64,000 nt of DNA from Gymnopus androsaceus JB14 (lineage: Eukaryota; Basidiomycota; Agaricomycetes; Agaricales; Omphalotaceae). The position numbers and the translations under genes are program-made. Location: the NCBI GenBank assembly GCA_009733575.1, contig ML769533.1:98564-162563 (forward strand). The letters are read 5' to 3'. The notes beneath the pieces are model-generated. The model worked only from the letters and a program-made list of their open reading frames with translations. It did not search any database and had not been told where the DNA came from. Positions 47,057 through 58,100 of this stretch are shown in pieces. Within the stretch, counting starts at the first letter, position 1; every line of letters begins with the position of its first letter.

Positions 47057-49934
47057 ATGCTTTATTTCTCGAGTGCCCTCGTCGCCGCCTATCTGGCCAC
47101 TTCTGCTCTCGCAGATAGCCTGGCAGAGGTTGAGCACATCGTGCTGTTCATGCAAGAGAACAGAGCGTTTGATCATTACTTTGTGAGTTTATATCGAGTT
47201 CTGTATCTGAATCATCTAAAATGTCTAGGGTACTATGGCTGGAGTTCGAGGCTTCAAGGATCCAAAGTAAGTTCTTTAAAATGACTTGCTGAGTAGTTTA
47301 TGGATCCATCCTAGCGTTCAAATAGATCCCAACAATGGCAACCGATCGGTATTCTATCAACAAGTCAGCTCGTTTCTCTCAAACGATACCGACTTCCTTC
47401 TCCCGTGGTACATCTCCGCTGCAGGCGGAGAATTTGTCAACGGCACGCAATGTATGGATGGAGGCTCGAATGGTTGGGGAGAAAACCATGCTGCACTTGC
47501 TTCTGGACAAAATGCATGTCATTCTTGAAAGGCTTCCATCGTCAGTAACGTTAACCCATTACTCAGGATCTTTGGGTTGAAGCAAACACGCCACAGTCAT
47601 GGGGACACTTCCGGCGCTCAGATCTCCCTGTTCATTTTGCTATCGCTGAAGGATGGACAGTGGGTGACATGTATCAACAGGGAGTTATCGCCGTAAGTTC
47701 TTTGAATGGTCGGTCACTCAATAAATCGACGTCAATCAACTCCTACAGTCGACAAACCCCAATCGTGTCATATGGCAAAGTGGCAGCATAGGGTTCGTAT
47801 CAAACTTACGAAGTTGATAGTTAAAGCTGAAGAATCCTTCTAGTGTAGCAGGAGGCAGCGTTAACACAACACAAGGTCCTGTCTTGGATAATAACGGGTC
47901 ACCAGGATGCTCCAGTCTTACCTTGACACTCGAGAATGGTACAGAGCTAGAATCTCCACCTGATTATAGTTGGTGCGTTTTTCAGTACTCATTCCATGCG
48001 CACAGTTAGCTGAAACGCGCCAAAGCTTCCCGTACGATTGGGAAACTACTCCAGAATTCCTGGAGGATGCGGGAATCTCGTGGAAGGAGTACCAAGCATA
48101 CGACAAGTGCATCATGTCCTGTTCTAGCGTGGTATAAATCTTATTATAGCCTCATCTAGCTTCGGCGACAATCCTCTAGTCAGCTTCGACTTTTGGCAGG
48201 ATCTGGCAGACAATAATGCAACTTCTGCGCTCGCTCAGCAAGGTCTGTCCAAAAATATGTTCGTTATAGTAAGGAAACTTATGCATTCGTGAAAAGGGAT
48301 ATCCATGAATGGAGGTGGAAACTGGCAAGGTGGTCTCGACTTGCTAAAGAAACATGCTGCTGAGTACGACTTTGCATATTTATCTCTTCCTGCGTTGAAA
48401 GCTCACCATGTGTTCAAGGGGAACCCTTCCAGCTGTCTCGTTTTATATTGGTATGTTTCTTGTCACCTTTCAGCATATTCTCAGCAACTCATTTGGAGAC
48501 TTCGATTTCCACAGGCCCTGCCGAACTCTCTGAGCACCCGCCTTACCGCCCCATTGATGGTGCTTGGCTTCAGAAGGAAGTGGTTGAAGCTATTGTTAAC
48601 TCTCCCAAGTACAACAAGACCATCTTGATAATATCCTTTGATGAAACCGGAGGATGGGGTGATCAGTAAGTCCATCCTTATATCAAACTACCTGTCAATA
48701 CTAAGATAGACAATCTATAGCGTTATACCCTTCACATCGTATGTTTAATTCCCCCACTGACTATGTATTCTCATGCTAAATACCTTGCAGGCCGCCGAAT
48801 ACCACAGGTGAATGGATCATCGTGAGCTTCTCTTCTCTTTTACTTTGGATCCATAATTCATCGATTCCACAGAATCCCTTCACAGGGGAGACAACCCCGA
48901 CAGGACCTGGATTCCGTTTACCGTTTACTGTTGTCTCGCCATGGAGCCGAGGCGGGATTGTTTTCACAGAACCTGCCGATCATATCTCGCAAAACTTGTT
49001 CTTGGAACAGTGGGCAGCTGCGAGGGTATGATGTTTAAGCTTTGAATGATACATCCATTGAACAGCTTTTCAATAGGGCACTCCCTTTACCAACACAAAT
49101 ATCAATCCCTGGAGAAGAGAGCATATGTCTAACCTGACAAATCTGTTCGACTTTGAGAATGTAGGTGATTTTAATGCTTTCCTTCCACTATTGGTTAATG
49201 AAATGTGTTCCAGCCTGACTACTCCGCTGTAACATTGCCTGACACTCCCCCGCCCCACACTGATCCTTTAACCTCACTTCTTGACGGGGTCTGCGCGTTT
49301 TTATCTAGTATTCATAACACAATTGATTATATTATCTAGGACGTATTTTGCCTGACTGTGTTTGAGGACTTTGTTCAAGCACCTGTTCCCTACGGGCAGC
49401 AAACTTTAGCCGACTCGCTCTTCACTGAAACAGGCTTCAAGACTGTGCGGGGTGCGTGCATATTTCATATTTCCATTTTGGCAGCTGGTTGTTCTTACGG
49501 TACTGCACAGGCTCTCTCACCGAAGGTCGTTATCTTGTCATCGAGTCAAGCACCGCGAACCTTTCGCTTTCTACCACAACGGCTCGTCTCTCAGCACTTC
49601 GGCCTCCACATCCGACAAGTTCACAACTCCATCTCAACGATTTGTGATTCATGCCACAGATCCTACACTTGCCAGTGGAAATAGCTTCACGATTGCTTCT
49701 GCCGCTCTCGTGGTCGATGCCACGGCTATCGCCAATTTCACTACGCCCTTCCTTAATAGTGATTTACAGTTTGGCTCAGCCAACTCAAGTGCTGTATTCA
49801 ATATCACATATGAGGGCGCGGGTGTTTATCACTTTTTGGAGAATGATAGCGGTAATTTCTTAACCTTGGATAATGGGGTTCCGAAGTTGAGCGCGGATGC
49901 AGGAGACTTTAACATCTTCTCGGTTTCATTCTGA
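47057..49934 (+). CDS. Phospholipase C-type phosphoesterase, secreted
   Basis: Start MLYFSSALVAAYLATSALAD, a clear signal peptide. Exons give VEHIVLFMQENRAFDHYF plus GTMAGVRGF (the metal-binding start of the PF04185 phosphoesterase family), WTVGDMYQQGVIA, IISFDETGGWGD plus H (further metal ligands) and FRLPFTVVSPWSRGG. This places it with fungal phospholipase C/acid phosphatase-like enzymes that cleave phosphate esters outside the cell. About a dozen short introns occur. The one after GENHAALASGQN appears to use a GC donor (GCATGT). In the last exon the frame changes near 49,545 between TEGRYLVIES and REPFAFYHNGSS, which looks like loss of one base. If real, the C-terminal beta-domain is altered. 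Confidence 0.85.
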
Positions 49935-50309
49935 AAGCGGTAAGAATGCAAAATTGTTTCTACCTGTGTTCAGATTCAGACTACATAACGTGAAACCCGG
50001 TGCTTGTAATTAGGATCGAATCGTCGTCCCCGTAATATCCAGTGTATTGAGTCAGGGAGTTTCCGCCCAAATTTGTCCTGCGGTGATGTTCTAATTGCGA
50101 TATAACATGAATACCTGCGAGTTACGAGACCGCGTGGCCTCTCTGCCGCTCCTCTCCACCGTCATTCAACACGCTCCTGCGCCTGAAGAATGCTTTTTTA
50201 TCCCAGTTTTTCCATAGATTCTCGACCGTGTGCTATTTTTTTTTTCGAATCCACGCGTCTCGTCAAGTAATTGGTGCGGGCCCTAGAAGACCTGCAAAGG
50301 CTCTTGATC

Positions 50310-51066
50310 CTAAGAATACTTGCCCTCTCGAGTGCTCCGCCGCTTATTCGGCCACTTCTGCTCTTGCAAACAGCCTGGTAGAGAGCACATCGTTGCAAGA
50401 GAACTGAGCTGCCCAAGATCTGCCCGTGTGTTCTTCATATAATTGACTCGGATGTCTACGGCGGTACTATTTCTGGAATTCGAGGATTCAAGGACCCAAA
50501 GTGAGCTAGCTCTTCAAAGCGTGCTTGACAGTCTAAACAGTTTATGAGCTCCAGTATGAGCTCCAGCGTTCAACTCGATCTCGATGGTCGATATTCTCCC
50601 GTGGTCCATCTCTGCCGCAGGCGGAGAATTTAAATATCTATCAGAGGTCCATAATGGCCATGAGTGGAAGAATGAAATCGGAGAAAACCACGCTCTCGTA
50701 GTGTCTGTCCATAACGCAAGTCCTTGAATATCTTCCTTACTAAGGTTGATACTTTAGACTTCTATAGGTAATCTTAGTTCCTTACTAGGATCCTTGGGTC
50801 GAAGCGAACACGCCACAGTATTGGGGACACTTCTGACGCTCAGATCTCACTGTTCATTTTGCCAACTACACCGTACTCTTCTTTAGTAGTGATTTACAGT
50901 TTTCAGTCAATAATACGAAGGTGCCGGTGTCTATTGGGTGTCTATAACTCCTTGCCAGAGAACAATACCGGTAATTTCAGGTAATTTCTTAACCTTGTAT
51001 CATGGGATTCCGATGTTGAGCACACAAGCGGGAGATTTCAATAAGTATCTTCTCGGTGTCTTTCTA
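50310..51066 (+). pseudogene. Decayed tandem copy of the phosphoesterase gene
   Basis: Fragments follow the same order as in the intact gene just upstream: TTCGGCCACTTCTGCTCTTG (signal peptide region), GGAATTCGAGGATTCAAGGA (GIRGFKDP), CATCTCTGCCGCAGGCGGAG (ISAAGGE), GAAGCGAACACGCCACAGTA (EANTPQ) and finally TTAGTAGTGATTTACAGTTT and GGTAATTTCTTAACCTTGTA from the C-terminal exon. Large segments are missing and frames are interrupted by stops. It is about one quarter of the parent's length, so it arose by tandem duplication followed by deletions. Confidence 0.85.
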
Positions 51067-51228
51067 ACTCTGAGTCTTGGACTAGGGCTGAATGTTGTGT
51101 TCTAGTTATAGTTATGCATGCTGTACACCCTTTTTATTACTTGACAATGTGTGGATTCTCATATCGGTTCAACGCCATAAAAGAAGTTTCGGCCTTCTAG
51201 GGTGAGCGCCAAATGAAAAAAACGTTCG

Positions 51229-51462
51229 CAGTAAGATAGTGGCAAAACAGTTTCGTCCGGCGTCACATGACTTTGCGCAACCTATATCGCCAATGGAACA
51301 ACAACAAGGCATTTTTTTAAAAAAGGGCCTTGGGCATGGCTAGCGAAAATAGGTCTCTAGCGATGCCCAAGGCCATTTTTTTGAGAAAAGACCTCGTTGT
51401 GGCTCCATAAGTTGAGAGACTGCACGTGACGCCAGACGGAACTGTTCTGCGACTATCTTAGT
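51229..51462. mobile_element. 234-bp palindromic MITE
   Basis: The ends AGTAAGATAGTGGCAAAACA and ACTAAGATAGTCGCAGAACA (inverse of the right end) pair over about 45 bases including GGCGTCAC. The centre is a second strong palindrome (GGCCTTGGGCAT ... ATGCCCAAGGCC). It lies about 95 bp upstream of the small MYND gene's start and so could affect its promoter. The target duplication is not clear. Confidence 0.7.
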
Positions 51463-51556
51463 AATGTACTAGGGGCCTCGAGTATATACTGAACTCGTGG
51501 ATACTCGAACTCTATAAAAGCCCGATTTCTCTTCATCTCGACATTCCTCTCACGTT

Positions 51557-52393
51557 ATGTCCACATATTGTAACAATTGCAGAGCAAAACCTAGTTGCAC
51601 TAGGTATAAGAAATGTTCGAATTGTAAGACGGTGTCATACTGTGTACGTGGCCGTTCTTTGTACCTTGTATTTCTGCTCAAAATGTATTTTTTCCGAGTC
51701 TAGACAGAGAGATGTCAGGCCGATCACTGGCCTGTTCATCAACCGTTGTGCAAGCCCTACGACCCGAACGTGGTCTGGGGCATCCGCATTCTGTCGAACA
51801 ACGGCGTTACGAAGCTGAAGAAGCTCCCAATGAATTTCTTCCAACACGAAATGATCTCAGACCCTGACCACCCAATTTACCGCGAGGGAGAGCAGTGTCC
51901 TGTTACGGAGCGCTGTGGGATTCCGCTAATAATTTACAAAGTACCTAACAGTACTGGGCCAAACGAAATTTCTGTAAAGCTCAGAATCGAAGCCTCTAAC
52001 GGTTACGCGCCACCGGCGTAAGTCTTTCTCCCTCAAATTGGTGTTCATTATTGACCAATTGGCGAAGGTGGCAAGTTTGGGATCTTGGAGAAGTGTGCAT
52101 CTCCCTGCCTGAATATGAATTTTCGTCTTGCTGACAGGTCGCTTGTCTAGTGCATTGTCGTTCGTGAAGATCGCAAGCCATTGACAAAGGAGCTACTTGA
52201 AGCCCTGTTCAGCTTTAACGGACCCTACCTCATGACTTATCCTTTTGATGAGGCGGCGCAGGAAGAAGTATGGGGTCCGTGGCAACATTTATTGAATCCT
52301 ACAGTATGGCAGATTTTTGCGCTGAAGCATTACGATGAGCAGTATCAAGCTGGTCGACCTGGTTTTGGCTGTTTTTTACCTGGGGGTATCTAG
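51557..52393 (+). CDS. Small MYND zinc-finger protein
   Basis: Start MSTYCNNCRAKPSCTRYKKC. Exon 1 ends after KTVSYC and the intron (GTACGTGG to AGTCTAG) joins in phase to TERCQADHWPVHQPLCKPYD, which completes a MYND finger (CxxC, CxxC, YCxxxC, HWxxHxxxC). The following about 100 residues have no recognisable domain. After an intron beginning GTAAGTCT the C-terminal exon runs to TAG at 52,393. The exact acceptor structure between 52,020 and 52,150 is uncertain (one or two introns). Total is about 230 residues. MYND fingers bind proline-rich partners; these short agaricomycete proteins have no known function. Confidence 0.75.
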
Positions 52394-52728
52394 ATAGTAT
52401 GTGGACCGGTCAAGCAGCCACGAGCAGCGGCGCCGAAAATTGTGGTCATTGATCAGTGGCCGTGGGCCACTCGCCCGCCTTCTGCTTTGACCTCTCATTG
52501 TTCTCGTACATATAAATGCCCTTCGTCAAACTCATATTTTCCCTGTGTTCTCTCACTTTCAGATTTCTCAGTTAGAGCTCAATGGCGAGCTTCTTTGTTT
52601 TTCACCCACCCTTACATACCTCTGACCCTACTGTTCTGTAGTTCTAGTTCTGTTTCATCATTCATGTACTTATCTGTGTACATTTTGCCAGTGCCAGCTT
52701 GAGCTTGGTGCCTCTTACTGGTTTCTTG
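52394..52728. other. 3' flank of the small MYND gene, nothing else recognised
   Basis: Contains a short 86-codon frame without homology signal. It is pyrimidine-rich and leads directly into the inverted-repeat element at 52,729. Confidence 0.4.
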
Positions 52729-53273
52729 TAGGGCTTACCACCGTACCCGTGTACGGTCACGACCGTGGAAAACACGGCCGTTTTTGTTGATTTTGACCTA
52801 ACTATGGGTACCTACTGTCCGGGTACGGTCAATTAAGCGTGCTCTAAGCGCTCAATATTTTGCGTAACAAAAGGTCGCGAACTTGTGCTGATAGCCTTCA
52901 AAATCCCTTCAAGGGTGTTATAATAATATAATTATCAATGTAGCACTCATTATGATGAATTTGTGGAAGCTTTAACCCTCACGTGATTGTCATAAAGCTC
53001 CGATGTGGCTCAAAAATGCCTCTAAAAGGCAATTAACCAGCAATTAACTGTTATGAATATTATTAGACATTATCGGACTGTATTTAAGAGTTTTTAATAT
53101 TATTCTGCTCAATGATAAATGTCGTCTTTGGTTATTGACCATGTCACGGTCGTTTACATCGCACCCGGGACGGTAAAAGACGATCTCAAAAAAGCTTGAG
53201 ACGGTACGGGACCGTGTCCGTGTCATGGTACCCGTGTCGCCGTGCAGACACGGTCATGGTGATAAGCCAGACT
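52729..53273. mobile_element. About 545-bp non-autonomous element, GGGCTTACCACC ends
   Basis: The left end GGGCTTACCACCGTACCCGT and the right end (53,190-53,270, inverse TGGCTTATCACCATGACCGT) are imperfect inverted repeats built from CCGTG/CACGG words. Related ends occur at 6,482 and near 63,340-63,424, so it is a dispersed family. No coding region is visible. Confidence 0.55.
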
Positions 53274-53275
53274 AT

Positions 53276-53336
53276 GGCTAGTTTGGGATAAGTAGTAATA
53301 AATATAATAATTCAAATGCAATACTACTTGCCAAGG
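53276..53336. repeat. Direct repeat ending in ACTTGCCAAGG, copy 1
   Basis: GGCTAGTTTGGGATAAGTAG and the next 40 bases are identical, apart from the last few positions, to 60,638-60,698, where the block forms the 3' edge of the tyrosine recombinase gene. The two copies diverge immediately after the ACTTGC(C/A)AAGG word. Confidence 0.8.
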
Positions 53337-53586
53337 AGTACTTATATAGAAATTTAAGCACCCATATCACAATGGGGGGGAGGGGGGGGGGGGTCCAGAG
53401 GCTCTTAAGGTCAAGATATTTTGACCATTTTAGTGGTTGTTTTCATGTTGAATGATGCTTTTAAGTACCATATATGTACAATTCCACATTTATCCTGTAC
53501 TAGAGAGCATCAAATCCTCCTTGCAGGCAATATGTGCTATTAATGTGGATGGGAGAAAGTTTTTGGAGAGCTCTGACACTCTGAAC
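53337..53586. other. Low-complexity spacer with poly-G run
   Basis: Contains a run of about 24 bases that is all G except one A near 53,373, and a nearby GGCTCTTAAGGTCAAGATA that is echoed at 54,262 (GCCTTAAGGTCAAAATA) after another G-rich run. Confidence 0.5.
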
Positions 53587-54059
53587 TAGTCATGGGCAAG
53601 AATCATGAATCATCAAGGATACTCTAGTCATGATCCTTGAAAATGATTCTAGGATAGAGTCATACCACAAAAAAAGGATCATGACTCTACTCTGGAGTAG
53701 AGTTAGAATCACCTGGTTTGGGACCTAGGATACTCTAGCAAGGACACTCTTAAATACTTGCTATGTGCTGTATATGATGTATTGTGAGTGAAATGTGTCT
53801 GAAACATCAATATTGCTACTGCTGAGGGTTGTATACTAATATTTAATACATCTAATACAACACTTATTGGGTTATTCAATGTTCACTCTAGAGTATCCTT
53901 GGATTGATTTGACTTTTGACTCTAGGTGATCCTATCCTAGAGTCACTTGTGCTTAAGTGATTCTACTTGTGGCTAGAGTTAAGATCATGGGTTTTGGAGT
54001 GAGAGTATCCTAGCAAAGAGTCAAGAGTCAGATAGAGTCATGATTCTTGCCCATGACTA
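53587..54059. mobile_element. 473-bp hAT-like MITE with 8-bp target duplication
   Basis: The ends are exact inverted repeats, TAGTCATGGGCAAGAATCAT and onward, and the octamer CTCTGAAC flanks both sides (53,579-53,586 and 54,060-54,067). An 8-bp duplication with TAG...CTA ends fits hAT. The interior carries many GATACTCTAG/GGATCATGA motifs in both orientations and no coding region. Confidence 0.85.
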
Positions 54060-54354
54060 CTCTGAACTGATGTAATAAAAGTGCGATTATGTTAATTGGC
54101 CTGAAATAACATCACATTAAATGGTAAATGTCTTCAGGACACTTTGAAATTCCAGAAATTAGGCTCCGGCAACAGCGGCAGAGAAAAAATGTTAAGTGTG
54201 TGCGAGAATTAATTACTATATAAGGATAAAGGTGGGGGCGAGGGGGGGCCTTGGAAGCCTTAAGGTCAAAATACAATGTGATATCTAAAATTATATTTTT
54301 GCATCCCCCTTGCTACTTGCGAAGGTGTTTGGCTGGGCTTTAGCCCCACGCAGG

Positions 54355-54690
54355 TGTTACGAACATTCTTATCTTATCAAAACACATGGTACTATTTCTT
54401 ATCATTTTCCTTTATTTACTCTTGTATATCTACATAAGCGCGTGCTTGTTTAGACGCGCGGCTATACTAATTAGGTTCGGTCGATCGGAGTATGATTGTT
54501 TCCAATCACAACACATGCTAGCATGTCCATACTTGTACGATCGACCTAACATTACTTATTGTCGTTTACTTGTTGTCTTTTATTGTTTTATGCATTGCTA
54601 CCGCACGGTCAGGGTATAGGGTATGGGCTTAGGGTTCGTACTTTAGTATATAAGTAGTTATAGCTGTAGCTTAGTCCTTAGCTTCAATCT
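54355..54690 (+). repeat. LTR, 3'-truncated, plus orientation
   Basis: Starts TGTTACGAACATTC and matches the first 336 bases of the 60,019-60,474 LTR, then breaks at CTTCAATCT, after which two bases precede the inverted LTR. It lacks the last about 120 bases. It differs from its mate mostly at CpG positions. Confidence 0.88.
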
Positions 54691-54692
54691 TC

Positions 54693-55151
54693 TGTCAGCG
54701 ACTAGTTCCCCACGACACGAGGTACCAGGTGTCATGACTTTTGACTTAGGCAAAGACAAGAACTATGAGGAAAAGAGAAGAAGATGATATTGAGAACTAG
54801 GAGGTATTGACGAGATTGAAGCTAAGGACTAAGCTACAGCTATAACTACTTATATACTAAAGTACGAACCCTAAGCCCATACCCTATACCCTGACCGTGC
54901 GGTAGCAATGCATAAAACAATAAAAGACAACAAGTAAACAACAATAAGTAATGTTAGGTCGATCGTACAAGTATGGACATGCTACTAGCATGTGTTGTGA
55001 TCGGAAACGATCATACTCCAATCGACCGAACCTAATTAGTATAGCCGCGCGTCTAAACAAGCGCGCGCTTATGTAGATATACAAGAGTAAATAAAGGAAA
55101 ATGATAAGAAATAGTACCATGTGTTTTGATAAGATAAGAATGTTCGTAACA
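54693..55151 (-). repeat. LTR, full length (about 459 bp), minus orientation
   Basis: On the minus strand it runs from TGTTACGAAC at 55,151 to GTCGCTGACA at 54,693. It is in the correct position and orientation to be the 3' LTR of the minus-strand gag-pol. It carries a 3-base insertion (GCTAGTAGC versus GCTAGC) relative to the others. Confidence 0.9.
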
Positions 55152-58100
55152 TTACCCCCTCTTTAGGACACGATTTCCACATCGTGCGAGCTTTGCTGTC
55201 ATTGATTCAGTTGGTATGGAAGTTGGAATGGGTGTCGTTAATGATTCAGGGATGGGACGGAAAAGGTGTTTGGGAAATAATGACATGGGTATTTCGAGTT
55301 TTCGGATGTCTTTTGAGCGTGGTTTAGAAGGATTTTTATTATGGAAATCCTTAATAGCATCCTTCGCTTTGTCGAGATTTGATATTGGTTCCCATGTCAT
55401 TTCATGTGGTCCATATCCTTTCCATTTGACCTTATACGACACCTTCTTGCTTCTTTTATTTTCCTTCGAATCAACTATTTCTTCGACTTCGTATTCTGGT
55501 TCTTCTCCTTCAATCTCTACGGGAGGTGGATTGGTGTTTCGGGGTTGATTTGGGAATTGTGGAGGATGATATGGTGTGAGAAGAACTTCGTTAAAAACGT
55601 TATGAACGTTTCTCCATGTTTTTGGGATTTTGAGTTTGTATGAACTACGTCCAACTTTCTCTAGTACTTCGAAAGGTCCAAAACGTTTGTCATCCAACTT
55701 CTTCATTGGACGACTTGTTGTAATGTTTATTCCTTTGAGCCATACTTTGTCTCCAACTTTGTATTCTCTTGACTCGCTATGTTTTTTGTCATAATAGCGA
55801 GTCATGTCTTCAGCTGCTTTCTTTAGCGCTGATCCTACTTCGTCTCGTACTTTCTTCATACTATCGGCAAATTCTTGGGCTGATGGATTAGAGGACTTTT
55901 CTTTTGGTGCAGTGCCTTTATAGGGATGACGGCCCATGTCGGCGAAGAAGGGAGTAACTTTCGTAGCGGAGTGTACTCGATCGTTGTATGCAAATTCGGC
56001 TGTGGGTAACCACTCGTGCCAATCTGACTGATGGTAATTGATGAATAAACGAAGATAGTGTTCGGTTTCTTGGTTTGTTCTTTCGGTTTGTCCATTAGTC
56101 TGAGGATGATATGCCGTTGTAAAGTTTGCTTCGATTCCGAGTTGTTTGTAAAGTTCTTTCATAAATCCAGAATGGAATTGTGGACCTTGATCATGTACGA
56201 TTTTTCGGAAAAGGCCATGAATAGGAAAGATTTTTTCTCTATACATTCGTGCCATGCCTTCTGATGTTAATGACATATGAGTGGGAAAAAGTCTAATTCG
56301 CTTTGTATAGTGATCAGCGAATACAGCAATGGCGTCGAATCCTCCTGCTTCTGGTAGTTTCCCAATCAGATCTACTCCTACAAATTCCCAGGGTCCGGAT
56401 GGTACGTTATGAGGGTTGAGATGTCCGACAGGTTTATTTCGATGAATTTTTGTGGCTTGGCACTTCTCACATCCTTTTATATACATTCGGATGTCGTTTC
56501 CCATTCCTGGCCACCAGTAATCACGAGTGACTAACTCCCACGTTTTGTATTGACCCGGATGTCCTCCGAGGATTGAATCGTGGTGTTTTTGTATGATTTC
56601 TCCTCGTAATTCTCGGTTCTTTGGGACATAGATGCGATTTTTCCACGTAACAATTCCACCGTGTTCATTAACCCAGTACTTGTCTTTTCCGTTTAGAGCT
56701 TCTACGACTGCTTTGTCTATGTTATTGACATATTTCTTGATTTTGTCGATTATGGCGTCTTCTGGACTCTCAGTTTCACGGATTATATTGATGAAAAACT
56801 CTGGTTTAAGAACAACGATGTCTTTGTTGTCATTCACTCCTGTCTCGAGGTTTGTCATCCTTGACAAAGCATCTGCTTTTCCCATCGACGTTCCCGGTTT
56901 GTGATGAAGAATGAATTCGTACTCTGATAATTCCGTAACCCAACGTGCCTGTCGTCGATTAAGTTTCTGTGGTTTACGGAAATACTGAAGATTCTGGTGA
57001 TCGGTCCATATTTCAAATGGTTCTCGAGCGCCCATAAGGTATTGGCGCCATTCCGATAGTGAATCCATAATAGCCATCATTTCTTTATCATAAATCTCGT
57101 AGTTTCGTTCAACGTCATTGAGCAAGCGAGATCTGAAGGCTACTGGTCTCCATTTTCCATCAACCTGTTGGGATAATACAGCGCCATTGGCAAAGTCAGA
57201 CGAATCGGCTTCTACTCGGAATTTCCCATTGTCTAACGGAATTACTAGTGTAACGTCTTCAGCAATTCTCCTCTTTAGAGTTTCAAACGCTTGAAATTCT
57301 TCAGGACCCCATGACCATTCTGCATTTCCAGTGAGTTTGCTGAGTGGTCTGGCAACGTGACTAAACCCTCGGATGAAGCATCTAAAGAAGTTACAGAATC
57401 CTAAAAAGGATTGTATGTCGCGTTTCTTCTTTGGGACTGGCCAGTCTTTGATTGCTTCGACTTTCTTTGGGTCCATTTTCACTTGTCCATTTCCAACAAT
57501 AATTCCAAGATAATCAACGTGAGGTGATTCAAATGTACACTTCTCCGGTTTCAGGTAGAGACCGTTTTCTTCAAGGATTTTAAGTACTTCATGTACAATG
57601 CGACGATGTTCTTCAATGGTGTTCGTGAATACAAGGATATCGTCCATATATACGATTACGTGTCCTTCATCGATAAGACGTTTTAAGATGTGATTCATGA
57701 ATGCTTGGAACGTTGCGGGGGAGTTTGTAAGACCAAAAAACATAACCATTGGTTTGAACAACCCCTGATTAGTTCTGAACGCCGCTTTCCATTCATCACC
57801 CTCCTTGATTTGAATATTGTTGTAACCCCATCGAATATCCATCTTTGTGAAGACTTTGGCATCTTTAAGCTTATCGATTAGTTCTTGGATTAGCGGAAGT
57901 GGATAACGGTTTTTAATCGTCATGTCGTTGAGTTTTCGATAATCCTGAACTGGTCGTAAAGCACCATCTTTTTTCTTAACGAAGAAGAATGGTGAAGCCA
58001 TTGGAGAGTTTGATGGGCAAATATGTCCTGATTGTAAGTTTTCTTCTAAAAACTCATCTAAGGCTTTTTGTTCGTCAAGATTCAAAGGGTAGACTTTACA

